NCBI GenBank assembly: GCA_963801715.1
Contig: CAWDGB010000014.1
Span: forward strand, 310,001 to 374,000
Direction of reading: 5' to 3'
Source: CAVVJA01 sp963801715
Lineage (GTDB): Bacteria; Actinomycetota; Actinomycetes; Mycobacteriales; Jatrophihabitantaceae
DNA: 64,000 nt
Of this stretch, positions 17,112 through 25,126 are shown one piece after another (positions within the stretch are counted from its first letter, which is position 1; each line of letters begins with the position of its first letter). Under the pieces are notes generated by a model that saw only the letters and a list, made by a program, of their open reading frames with translations, did no database searches and was not told the origin of the DNA. The position numbers and the translations under genes are program-made.

Positions 17112-17151
17112 AAGGGGCGTGCGGCACATCCCTCCCGTGCCGCCGCCCCTT
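17112..17151 (+). other. Strong GC-rich hairpin in the 408-bp gap 16870-17277
   Basis: The gap between the CPBP protease and DUF1295 gene holds a stem of about 15 bp (AAGGGGCG, one bulged T, GCGGCAC, with complement after a nine-base loop). It is not followed by a T run. A promoter-like TTGCGT about 20 bp before TACAGT lies just upstream (about 17074-17106), so it could be a small RNA or 5'-leader structure. Nothing else was recognised in the gap. Confidence 0.45.
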
Positions 17152-17277
17152 CCTCGTGCCTTGAGATCCCGGCTGACGAACGTATTAACGTGCCCGCCGA
17201 CCCCGCGGCGCTCACCCAATCGCCTCAGGCCTGCCCGGTTACCGTCGAGGGATGCACCTCCACGTTCCGTGCGCCCG

Positions 17278-18093
17278 ATGAGCAATTTCGCGAGCGACCA
17301 GTTCTGGCTGACATTGCCTCTCACGGCGGCCGCAATCGCGTTCGTCTCGCTGGCCACATTTGTGATCTCCCGCGTCGTCGACCGGCATAACGTGATCGAC
17401 GCCGCGTGGGGCTTGATGTTCGCCGCCGCCGCTCTCGTCGTTTTCATAGCCTCGGCTGATTACGGAAATGACCTGCGGCGGTGGCTACTCCTACTCATGC
17501 CAGTGCTATGGGGACTCCGCCTGGCGCAACACATCGGACGGCGCAGCGTCGGAAAAGGAGAGGATCCGCGATACGAGGCGTTGCTGCGCAAGGCGAAGGG
17601 CAATCCGGACCTGTACGCACTGCGGACGATCTATCTCCTACAGGCGGTCCTCGTGTTCATCATCTCGGCACCGATCCAGGTCGGCGTCTTCGAGTCTGGC
17701 GGTGTTGGGGTCATCGGCTGGGTCGGCCTGGCCGTATGGCTGGTCGGCGTGTTCTTCGAAGCCGTCGGCGACCACCAGATGGAATCCTTTCGCCGAGATC
17801 CCGCAAACAAGGGCAAGGTGATCGACAGCGGGTTGTGGCGATACACCCGGCACCCCAACTACTTCGGCGACGCGTGCGTCTGGTGGGGGATCTTCCTGGT
17901 CGCCGCCGAGCATTGGCCTGGCGTCCTGACCGTGTTCGCCCCGGTGATCATGACGCTGCTACTGACCCGGGGGTCGGGTGCCCGCATCCTCGAAGGACAG
18001 CTCCACACGCGTGCGGGGTGGGCTGAATACGCCGCTCGGACGAGCGGCTTTTTCCCCCTACCGCCGAAGCTGCGCCAGCGGATCAGTAACTGA
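17278..18093 (+). CDS. DUF1295 membrane protein (steroid 5-alpha-reductase-like)
   Basis: A 271-residue protein with about six membrane helices. The C-terminal domain typical of the isoprenylcysteine methyltransferase/steroid reductase superfamily is clear: FRRDPANKGKVIDSGLWRYT, RHPNYFGDACVWWG and EYAARTSGFFPLPPK. In M. tuberculosis the DUF1295 gene Rv0446c lies next to sigK-rskA (Rv0445c-Rv0444c), and here it likewise faces an ECF sigma/RskA-like pair. Its role is probably lipid modification; the reaction is unknown. ATG 17278 starts the conserved part; the frame is open upstream to 17074. It overlaps the convergent zinc-finger gene by 11 bp. Confidence 0.87.
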   Translation: MSNFASDQFWLTLPLTAAAIAFVSLATFVISRVVDRHNVIDAAWGLMFAAAALVVFIASADYGNDLRRWLLLLMPVLWGLRLAQHIGRRSVGKGEDPRYEALLRKAKGNPDLYALRTIYLLQAVLVFIISAPIQVGVFESGGVGVIGWVGLAVWLVGVFFEAVGDHQMESFRRDPANKGKVIDSGLWRYTRHPNYFGDACVWWGIFLVAAEHWPGVLTVFAPVIMTLLLTRGSGARILEGQLHTRAGWAEYAARTSGFFPLPPKLRQRISN

Positions 18094-18259
18094 CGGCCGG
18101 ATGCGAGTGCACTTCGCGGGTCGCAGGAGGCGGAGGCTGCTCCTGGGGTGACTCGTGGTACTCGTGCTGAAAGTCGGGATGTTCCTCGCGACAATGATGG
18201 TCGCGCTCAGTCCGCCACGAGAACTTGAGCTCACACTTCGGGCATTGGTACACGGTCAT
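18083..18259 (-). CDS. Small C2H2-type zinc-finger protein
   Basis: A 58-residue protein, MTVYQCPKCELKFSWRTERD followed by HHCREEHPDFQHEYHES. The Cys-x2-Cys and His-x4-His spacing indicates one zinc knuckle. I choose ATG 18259 because GGAGG lies six bases upstream; the frame extends to 18286. The acidic, Pro/His-rich tail has no recognisable function. It converges with DUF1295 (11 bp overlap) and is downstream of the anti-sigma gene on the same strand. Confidence 0.68.
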   Translation of the reverse strand: MTVYQCPKCELKFSWRTERDHHCREEHPDFQHEYHESPQEQPPPPATREVHSHPAVSY

Positions 18260-18353
18260 CGGGCCTCCGTCAGCAGTTGCCAACATCGAGCATAGGACGT
18301 CTTCCTGAGCGCACGCTGGAGACCTCCAGCCGCGTGTCGGCGAGTCGAACTCG

Positions 18354-19085
18354 TCATCGATAGCTGCCCCGCAGCACGCTCTTTCCGGAGAACAGGTACG
18401 GCTCGCCCACGTTCTGCACGCTCACCTCGATATTGGTGAACTTGTCGAGAAGCGATGACGGAATCTGCAGCTTGGTCTTGCCATCCGAGCCGACCCATCC
18501 CACCGGCTGCAGGCTCTTGCGAGCGGTATCTGTGAGCCACACCTCGTAGTTGGTGCCGCTTCCGGGTGTCGGTAGGGAGCTCGCGTCTACCTGGACCTCG
18601 TTGCTTCCGACCAGCTTCGCTGACGCCGCGACCCGGCCCTGGTCGAAGGCCGCGAGCTCTACCGTTCGGGCCGACGCGGAACCACCGAGGTTCTGCACGG
18701 CCAGCACTGCGCCTCCACCGACCAGCACCCCGGCTACGGCGGCAACAGCGATCCAACGAGCCCGACGCGAGCGAGCGCGCGGTGGCGCAACCGAATGACG
18801 CGGAGCCCGTGCCTCCTGCTTAGCCATCTCGAAGATCGGGGTCATGTCCGGCAGCGCAGTGGGTTCGGCCGGGCGGTCCTCGGCCACGTCCGTGGACAGC
18901 AGCGAGCGGAGTTCGGGAGCGAATCGGGCGGCGGAGGACAGCGACGCGTGGGCGATGAGAGCCGACACGAGTTCCTGCTGGCAGTCCTCGCACTCCCGGA
19001 GGTGATCGGCCGCTAAGGCGACGGTCGCCCGGTCGGCTTCCCCGGTGAGTAAGAGGGGAAGCTCGTCGAAAATGTGGGTGCTCAT
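18354..19085 (-). CDS. Anti-sigma factor, RskA-like
   Basis: A 243-residue single-pass membrane regulator. The N-terminal zinc-binding anti-sigma domain has DHLRECEDC near residue 27-35; one transmembrane helix spans about 109-130 (WIAVAAVAGVLVGGGAVLAV); the extracytoplasmic part is the RskA C-terminal domain (NYEVWLTDTARKSLQPVGWV, IEVSVQN). It should hold the ECF sigma factor inactive until proteolysis. Its ATG overlaps the sigma stop (ATGA, four bases), so both are made together. A RskA assignment is supported by the adjacent DUF1295 gene. Confidence 0.9.
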   Translation of the reverse strand: MSTHIFDELPLLLTGEADRATVALAADHLRECEDCQQELVSALIAHASLSSAARFAPELRSLLSTDVAEDRPAEPTALPDMTPIFEMAKQEARAPRHSVAPPRARSRRARWIAVAAVAGVLVGGGAVLAVQNLGGSASARTVELAAFDQGRVAASAKLVGSNEVQVDASSLPTPGSGTNYEVWLTDTARKSLQPVGWVGSDGKTKLQIPSSLLDKFTNIEVSVQNVGEPYLFSGKSVLRGSYR

Positions 19086-19621
19086 GATTGCTCCCGGCTC
19101 TTCTGGAGTAGTCCGGCCAGGCGTTGCAACCCTCGTGAGGTGCGTGTCTTGACCGTGCCAAGAGGTATGTCCAAGGCCACGGCGATCTCACTTTGCGAGT
19201 AATCGTCGAAGTACGCCATTTGGATGACCTCGCGCTGCATGTCGGGCAGCCCTCGGAGCGCTCCGCGCACCTCGTCGGCCCACGCCAACCGGTCCGCGAT
19301 ATCGCGACCGTCCTCTCCGGTGATCTCCCGCACCGAGTCGAGGGAAACGACCGTGTCGCGTCGCTTGCGCAGATGATCGATCGCACGCTTACGCGCAATA
19401 CCGAGCACCCAAGCGCGCAGACTCAGCGACGGGTCATACCGGTCATGCGAACGCCACACCTCGTAGAACACGCGCTGCATGACGTCTTCGATATCGGCTG
19501 CCGGAACGTAACGGCTCAGATAGGACATGACGAGCGGCCCGAGCGTCCGATAGCAATCCTCGAGTGCCTCGGGTTCGCCCGCTTCTAGCCTTTCCCCGAT
19601 GTCGGCGTACGCGGCGTCCAC
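19082..19621 (-). CDS. ECF sigma factor (SigK-like)
   Basis: A 179-residue ECF sigma factor starting GTG at 19621. Region 2 includes DIEDVMQRVFYEVWRSHDRY and LRAWVLGIARKRAIDHLRKR; region 4 includes LPDMQREVIQMAYFDDYSQS and EIAVALDIPLGTVKTRTSRG. It overlaps the RskA-like anti-sigma gene by four bases, and a DUF1295 gene lies beyond, as in the sigK locus of mycobacteria. It probably directs transcription from its own promoter upstream. SigK identity is inferred from context; a generic ECF group cannot be excluded. Confidence 0.9.
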   Translation of the reverse strand: MDAAYADIGERLEAGEPEALEDCYRTLGPLVMSYLSRYVPAADIEDVMQRVFYEVWRSHDRYDPSLSLRAWVLGIARKRAIDHLRKRRDTVVSLDSVREITGEDGRDIADRLAWADEVRGALRGLPDMQREVIQMAYFDDYSQSEIAVALDIPLGTVKTRTSRGLQRLAGLLQKSREQS

Positions 19622-19627
19622 AGTGAG

Positions 19628-19656
19628 AATTCGTACTCACGGAAGCCGCTGGTTCC
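19628..19656 (-). promoter_or_regulatory. Candidate autoregulated ECF promoter
   Basis: On the minus strand GGAAC (19652-19656) resembles an ECF -35 element, and CGAATT (19628-19633) lies 18 bases downstream as a possible -10. It is immediately before the sigma gene start at 19621. A short repeat GTGAG/CTCAC (19623-19627, 19636-19640) overlaps it. Assignment is by consensus and position only. Confidence 0.35.
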
Positions 19657-19730
19657 ACGAGGCGCGACGTAGCGCGCCAATGTTTTGACCGGTGCGCTGC
19701 TGCATTATTCGGATAATTTGCCTTAAACAG

Positions 19731-20573
19731 TCAAGGCAGCAGCCCTAGGGCAAGGAGGTCATCGACCGGTTCGGTGATGCTGCACGTGCCGAAGGTGCGA
19801 AACAGCGCTCGAATAGCGCCGACGTCGGACGCGGCCAGTTCCCGCACTTGGACGGCTACGTCGCTGGCGTCGCGTTGAGCGAGCACGTCCCGCGTCGCGG
19901 CGTGATTACCGGTGCTGGCAGCTACCCGCGCCGCCAGCGCGATGTTGAGAAAGCCGTGATGCTGGAACAGCGTGCTGTCGTCGCGATGCCGAACCGCGTG
20001 GTGGAGTCCAGCCGTGCATTTGAACGGTTGCCGTTCCGCGGCACACAGCAGGATGGCTTGCGCGAGTTGCTCCTCGGTCTGAAACGCGTCGAGCGTCGTG
20101 CCGCCAGTCCGAAACTTGATGCGGACGCCGGTAGCAGCGACGGCATGCACCGAGTCCTCGTGCAGGGCCACAACCGGAATTTCGAGGTAGACCGCCCGGT
20201 CCGAGGTCACGTGCGGGGCCAAGGCCCGCAGGGCATGCGGAAGTGCTGTCGTTCCGCAGGGGACCTCGAGCGCGACGACCTCAACCTGGGGGGCTCTCGA
20301 CGCGGCGGCCAACGCGTCCGGAATTGCGTCGATGCCACCTGGCACGACGAGCGAGACGTCGAGCCGTGGGATCGCACGAAGGACGAGCTGGGCCGAAAGC
20401 GACGGTAGTCGGCCGGCCGCGCAGACGAACGATGCGACAAGGTCGCCGTACCAGGCCAAACGATGAGCTGCGTGCCCGGCGACCGCATCGGCCAACGGCG
20501 CGTCCTCAGGGGGGAACATCGCGGCATCGTCGAGGAGGCCGTCGAACAGCGCGGTCAGTCCGGTGCTACTCAT
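19731..20573 (-). CDS. Conserved actinobacterial hypothetical protein
   Basis: A 280-residue soluble protein starting with LTALFDGLLDDAAMFPPEDA and containing VRIKFRTGGTTLDAF, PFKCTAGLHHAVRH and HHGFLNIALAARV. These strings recur in an uncharacterised family of actinobacterial proteins that looks TIM-barrel-like; no catalytic role is established. It lies 110 bp upstream of the ECF sigma gene on the same strand. Hairpin copy B is 20 bp before its start. Confidence 0.72.
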   Translation of the reverse strand: MSSTGLTALFDGLLDDAAMFPPEDAPLADAVAGHAAHRLAWYGDLVASFVCAAGRLPSLSAQLVLRAIPRLDVSLVVPGGIDAIPDALAAASRAPQVEVVALEVPCGTTALPHALRALAPHVTSDRAVYLEIPVVALHEDSVHAVAATGVRIKFRTGGTTLDAFQTEEQLAQAILLCAAERQPFKCTAGLHHAVRHRDDSTLFQHHGFLNIALAARVAASTGNHAATRDVLAQRDASDVAVQVRELAASDVGAIRALFRTFGTCSITEPVDDLLALGLLP

Positions 20574-20592
20574 CGGCTACTCCGGCCTCTGA

Positions 20593-20637
20593 TGATCTTG
20601 GAGACGTGGTGGCCGGAAGGCAGTAACTCCAAGATCA
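20593..20637. repeat. Dispersed hairpin repeat, copy B
   Basis: Eleven-base perfect inverted repeat TGATCTTGGAG (20593-20603) and complement (20627-20637) around a 23-base loop. The first ten arm bases equal copy A. It lies in the divergent gap 20574-20818, which otherwise holds no recognised feature beyond the promoters it must contain. Confidence 0.65.
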
Positions 20638-20818
20638 CGACCGGTGGCGCTGCGCGTTTCTGCAGGGACCTCGTACCTCTGCAGTGCGGTGTCGCTCCCC
20701 CATGCGGGCATGCCTACCTCCCGTAGCAAGCGCGGACCACCTCCATGAAACTCCGCCCAGCCGCGTTTTGTGAGCTATTTATGGCATCGGTGCGCCACGG
20801 ACTGGGTAGCGTGCGCCT

Positions 20819-21922
20819 ATGACCCTCGAACGCGAGCCATCCGCCGTTGCGGAGGACTTCGTCACCGGGGTGGTACCTGCCGGGGTGCGGTTTCGCCTTG
20901 CCGACCCATCGGCGACGTACGCCGAGGTTCGGGTCTGGCTGGATCTGGAACACCACGTCGAGCCCCCGCCGCTCGTTCGAGTGGGACACGGATGGGAGAC
21001 GACGCTCCGGCGCGCCCCAGTGCTGCGGGTGGAGTATCTGTTCCTCGTCCGCCACCAGGATGGCTCCGAGGCCATGATCTGCGATCCGGCCAATTCACGA
21101 CGCGTGGCCACCGCCTTCGGCGATCATTCGGTCCTTGAGTTCCCCGGATATGAGGCACCTGCGTGGCTCGCGACCACCGCTGCCTCGAAGGGTGAAACGG
21201 TGGGGTTCGCGGTGCGCGCCGCCGGCCTTCGCCGTACGATAGCGGTCACCGTGTGGTCCCCACCGGGGACGACCGTTTCCGATCCGCTGCCGATGCTCGC
21301 GTTGCATGACGGGCCGGAACTCGACCAGCTTGCCGCCGTCACCCAGTTCAGCGCAGCCATGATTGCGCTCGGTCGACTTCCGGCCCACCGGCTCGCGCTC
21401 GTTTCGCCAGGACACCGGGACAGCTGGTACTCCGCTTCGCTGGCATATGCCCACGCGCTGCACCGGTCCGTGCTACCGGCCGTGCGCAACGTCGTCAGAG
21501 TCGGGCCCGCGCCGGTCCTCGCCGGAGTCAGCCTCGGCGCGCTGGCTGCGCTGCACGCCGCGACGACGTTTCCGGGAACGTGGGCCGCCCTTTTCCTGCA
21601 GTCCGGGAGCTTCTTCCGCCGCGAGTCCGACGGGCACGAGAGCAGTTTTGTGGGATTCGACGCCATCACGCGCTACGTGCGATCGCTGGACGATGCCACT
21701 GAGCCCACACAACGCTTGGATATCGGCATGACGGTTGGTCTGGCTGAGGAGAATCTGACCAACAATCGGGTGATGGCCGCGGCGTTGAGCCGCCTCGGAC
21801 ACCGAGTGACGCTCGTCGAAGTGCCTGACGCACACACGTTCGTCGGCTGGCGCGACGCGCTCGACCCTCACTTGACCAACCTGTTGGCCCGAGCGTGGAC
21901 GGGGCATCGCGGTGCGGCGTGA
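20819..21922 (+). CDS. Enterochelin-esterase-like alpha/beta hydrolase
   Basis: A 367-residue protein with an N-terminal immunoglobulin-like/Fes N domain (EVRVWLDLEHHVEPPPLVRV) and a C-terminal esterase-D domain. The nucleophile elbow is GVSLGALAALHAA, and the C-terminal histidine lies in VPDAHTFVGWRDAL. It probably hydrolyses an ester of a small molecule; a siderophore ester is possible, but no siderophore genes are nearby. ATG 20819. Its stop lies inside the next gene (11 bp overlap), and the following esterase and ATP-grasp gene form one operon with it. Confidence 0.82.
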   Translation: MTLEREPSAVAEDFVTGVVPAGVRFRLADPSATYAEVRVWLDLEHHVEPPPLVRVGHGWETTLRRAPVLRVEYLFLVRHQDGSEAMICDPANSRRVATAFGDHSVLEFPGYEAPAWLATTAASKGETVGFAVRAAGLRRTIAVTVWSPPGTTVSDPLPMLALHDGPELDQLAAVTQFSAAMIALGRLPAHRLALVSPGHRDSWYSASLAYAHALHRSVLPAVRNVVRVGPAPVLAGVSLGALAALHAATTFPGTWAALFLQSGSFFRRESDGHESSFVGFDAITRYVRSLDDATEPTQRLDIGMTVGLAEENLTNNRVMAAALSRLGHRVTLVEVPDAHTFVGWRDALDPHLTNLLARAWTGHRGAA

Positions 21923-22658
21923 CGTGTACGACCTGTACTCGCCGGCAATCGGCGCGAGCGGCAGCGTCATCGCCTACGGCCATTGGGGCCGACCACTCGT
22001 CGTGTTCCCGTCCGAGCAGGGCCGGGCGATCGACTACGAGAACAACGGCATGGTCGGCGCGGTCTCCTGGCTGATCGACGCCGGCCGGGTAAAGCTGTAT
22101 TGCGTCGACGTCTTCGACGCGCAAACCTGGTCGCGCAGTGACCTGCCGGTCGAGGAACGGGCGGCTCGGCACGGTGCCTACGAGTCGTGGATCATCGACC
22201 AGGTCGTACCGTTCGTCTACGACGACTGCGGCGGCCCGGTCGAGATCATGACCACCGGATGCAGCCTCGGTGCCTATCACGCGGTGAACCTCGCGCTGCG
22301 CCGAGCCGACCTGTTTCCCCTCGCCATCGGCCTCTCCGGAAACTACGACCCGGCGACGTGGAACGCCTGGGGTGAGCGCGGTGACGCGGTCTACTTCCAG
22401 AATCCTTGCGACTACGTGCCCAACCTTGGAGGTGACCACCTCGACTGGCTGCGGTCCCGCGTGTCCCTCCTCCTCGTCGTCGGGCAGGGCGCCTGGGAGA
22501 CGCACCCCACAGGCGCGCTGCCGTCCACCCGCTATTTGGCCGAGCAACTGTGGTTGAAAGGCATCCGGTGCGAATTGGATCTCTGGGGTTTCGACGTCGC
22601 TCACGACTGGCCCTGGTGGCAACGTCAACTGGCGCATCACCTGCCGAGATTCTGCTGA
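21912..22658 (+). CDS. Second esterase-family alpha/beta hydrolase
   Basis: A 248-residue alpha/beta hydrolase, GTG start at 21912 overlapping the previous gene by 11 bp. The nucleophile motif is MTTGCSLGAYHAVNLALRRA; the later acid and histidine are probably in the GVHP-equivalent region and FDVAHDWPWW. Unlike the first esterase it lacks an extra N-terminal domain. It closely precedes the ATP-grasp gene (13 bp gap, GAGAGGAGCC). Two different esterases beside an ATP-grasp ligase suggest a pathway joining and processing small acyl or peptide esters; this is inference. Confidence 0.8.
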   Translation: MRRDVYDLYSPAIGASGSVIAYGHWGRPLVVFPSEQGRAIDYENNGMVGAVSWLIDAGRVKLYCVDVFDAQTWSRSDLPVEERAARHGAYESWIIDQVVPFVYDDCGGPVEIMTTGCSLGAYHAVNLALRRADLFPLAIGLSGNYDPATWNAWGERGDAVYFQNPCDYVPNLGGDHLDWLRSRVSLLLVVGQGAWETHPTGALPSTRYLAEQLWLKGIRCELDLWGFDVAHDWPWWQRQLAHHLPRFC

Positions 22659-22671
22659 GAGGAGCCTGCCC

Positions 22672-23968
22672 GTGAATTCAGAGGTTCGTCACCTAGTTGG
22701 CTTGTTGCTGGGCACCGAAGAGGATTGGCCCCGAGCCTTTCAGTCGTTTCTCGGCCTGGTCGGGCCGATCGACGATGCTCGTGGCCGGCGTCATGTGTTC
22801 GACACAGAGCGGCTGACGATCGAACCGTTCTCCTTGCGGGCAAAGCCACGGACGGACCTCGTCATCGATCGGCTCGCTTACTGGTACTACCACCCCAGAG
22901 AGTGGCTGAAGAAGATCGCCTTGATGGACGACGTGTACTTGCTCAACTCGCCGTTCACCTTCCAGGCCATGGAGAAGCACGCCGCGTACTGCGCGATGAT
23001 GCGGCTCGGCCTGCGGATACCGGAAACGGTGCTCGTGCCATACAAGAATCCGCCCGACAACGCGAGGTACGCGTTCACAGCTGCCCGGTATAACCGGCCA
23101 GTTCGATCTCGACGCTGTCGCGGCCGAGATCGGCTATCCGCTTTACATGAAACCGTACGACGGGGGAGCGTGGCGCGGCGTCTCGCGGATCCGCGACGCC
23201 ACCGACCTACACGAGGCCTACGACCAGTCAGGCGAGATGCTCATGCACCTGCAGGCAGCCGTCGAAGGTTACGACGTGTTCGCCCGTGCGCTGTCTATCG
23301 GCGCCGAGACGCTGGTCATGCGCTTCGAACCGAACGCGCCCATGCACGAGCGCTATCGCGTGCAACACGACTTCCTGGCGCCGTCCGTGGGCCATGAAGT
23401 TGTGACGATCTCGCGTTTGATCAACGCGTTCTTCCGCTGGGAGTTCAACTCCTGCGAGGTGCTCGTCAAGGACGGTGTGGTCTACCCGATCGACTATGCC
23501 AACGCCTGCCCGGATGTCGCGGTGACGTCGTTGCACTACTACTTCCCGTGGGCGATCAAGGCTCTCGTGCGGTGGACAGTGTTCTGCTGCGTTACCGGTC
23601 GGCGCGCGCGCATCGATTTGGACACGCGCTCCTACTTCGACATCGGGGACCGAGGCGAGCTCTCCTACGGGGAGAAACTTGCGGCCTATCGCGAACTGGC
23701 GGACGTGTATTTCGACACCGACCATTACGAGGAGTTCTGCGCGGAGCACCTAGCTGAGCTCGACGAGCGGGTTCTCGAATGGATCAAGAGCGCACACTTC
23801 GAGCGTCTGTTGTTCGATACCGTCCGGATGGGTTATCCACCGCATGAGCACGACCAGTTCCTAGGCCACTTCCACGGGCTCATCGATCTATGGGTCCGGG
23901 ACGAGAGCGCTCGGCTGGAGAAGCGCTGCGCACTGACCGACGTCTGGGCTCGGCGCACGCGTACTTGA
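22672..23968 (+). pseudogene. ATP-grasp ligase-like gene with single-base frameshift
   Basis: Two overlapping frames make one ATP-grasp protein of about 431 residues. The first (GTG 22672) runs to RYAFTAARYNRP; the continuation FDLDAVAAEIGYPLYMKPYD is in the next frame, so one extra base lies near 23101. The second part has the nucleotide-binding lysine in YMKPYDGGAW, an acidic LQAAVEGYDVFARAL segment and YPIDYANACPDVAV, which carries the metal-binding residues. Such enzymes ligate a carboxylate to an amine using ATP. If the indel is a sequencing error the enzyme is functional; otherwise the cassette is broken. It is the third gene of the esterase operon. Confidence 0.8.
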
Positions 23969-23983
23969 GCGAGCAGCGCATCG

Positions 23984-25126
23984 TCATGACCACAACAGCT
24001 GGCGGGTCTGGCGATCCATGACCGCCTCCTCGTCGGCGGCCACCGTCAAGACCCGGATGCCTCGGGCCGCCAACTGGTCCGACGCCGATGCCGAGGTCGA
24101 CCTGGAATCCGCTACCGCTCCGGGAAGGCTCAACAGCCGCGCGCAGATTTCCTCGCGGATCTCGTTGGAATGCTCGCCAATTCCTCCCGTGAACACCAGC
24201 GCGTGCCACTCGTCGAGTGCGGTGGCGCAGGATGCAATCGCCATCGCCACCGATCGGGTGAACGCCCGAATGGCAAGATCCACTCGGGAGTCGGCCCGGG
24301 CCGAGAGCAGGTCGCGCATGTCGACAATGCCACCGGAGAAGGCGGCGATTCCGCTGCGGTGGGTGAGCATGTTCCGGACGGCATCGGTGTCCCAGTCGGG
24401 ATGTGCCAGCACGAACAGCACGATCTCCGGGTCAAGGTCTCCGCTGCGAGTCGCCGACATGGTTCCGCCCGTCGGTGTCAGTGACATTGTCGTGTGACGA
24501 GACTGCGCGTCGGCCACGGCAGTGACGCTGCAGCCGCTGCCGAGGTGGGCGATGACCGCCGGGCCCAGATCCGGGACGGCGTCGACGACGGACTGCACGG
24601 CAATCCCATGGAAGCCGTAACGTCGTACACCCATGGCTGCCACGTCGTCGGCCACCGGAAGGCAACGCGCCTCGTCCGGCAAACCGTGATGGAAGGCAGT
24701 ATCGAAACAGGCAACATGCGGGACCCGCGGCCAGGTTTGCCGGGCAAGCTCGATGGCGGTGATCGCTCCGGGCATATGTAGCGGGGCCAGCGGGATGATC
24801 TCGCGCAGATAGCTCACGAGCTTCTCGTCGATGAGGGTGGGCCGATCGTGGACGGGACCGCCGTGGACGACGCGATGTGTGACCGCCTGCGGCTCGATGG
24901 CACGTTGCTCCGTGACCGCCCGGACCCAGGCGACAGCATCATCGAAGTCACCGGATACCGGTGTCGACGCCGGCTCCGCCCCGGGTGCAGAGATGGTCGC
25001 CCGGGCCTTGTCGGTTCCCAGCCGCTCGACGTGCACGGCCAGGCGCAGGGTTGGGTCACGCACCGCTGCCTTCAGGGATGACGATCCGGGATTCAGCGCA
25101 AGGACGGCTCTCGCCTCGGAGGTCAT
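23984..25126 (-). CDS. ackA: Acetate kinase
   Basis: Interconverts acetyl phosphate plus ADP with acetate plus ATP. The start VLALNPGSSSLKAAV, the motif HRVVHGGP, the active-site segment DTAFHHGLPD, RRYGFHGIA and VFTGGIGEHS are all AckA signatures. I choose ATG 25126, which overlaps the xfp stop by four bases (ATGA); the frame extends to 25144. The product is 380 residues, in the family range. It is directly downstream of phosphoketolase, so it converts the acetyl phosphate made there to acetate and ATP. No phosphotransacetylase is adjacent. Confidence 0.95.
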   Translation of the reverse strand: MTSEARAVLALNPGSSSLKAAVRDPTLRLAVHVERLGTDKARATISAPGAEPASTPVSGDFDDAVAWVRAVTEQRAIEPQAVTHRVVHGGPVHDRPTLIDEKLVSYLREIIPLAPLHMPGAITAIELARQTWPRVPHVACFDTAFHHGLPDEARCLPVADDVAAMGVRRYGFHGIAVQSVVDAVPDLGPAVIAHLGSGCSVTAVADAQSRHTTMSLTPTGGTMSATRSGDLDPEIVLFVLAHPDWDTDAVRNMLTHRSGIAAFSGGIVDMRDLLSARADSRVDLAIRAFTRSVAMAIASCATALDEWHALVFTGGIGEHSNEIREEICARLLSLPGAVADSRSTSASASDQLAARGIRVLTVAADEEAVMDRQTRQLLWS

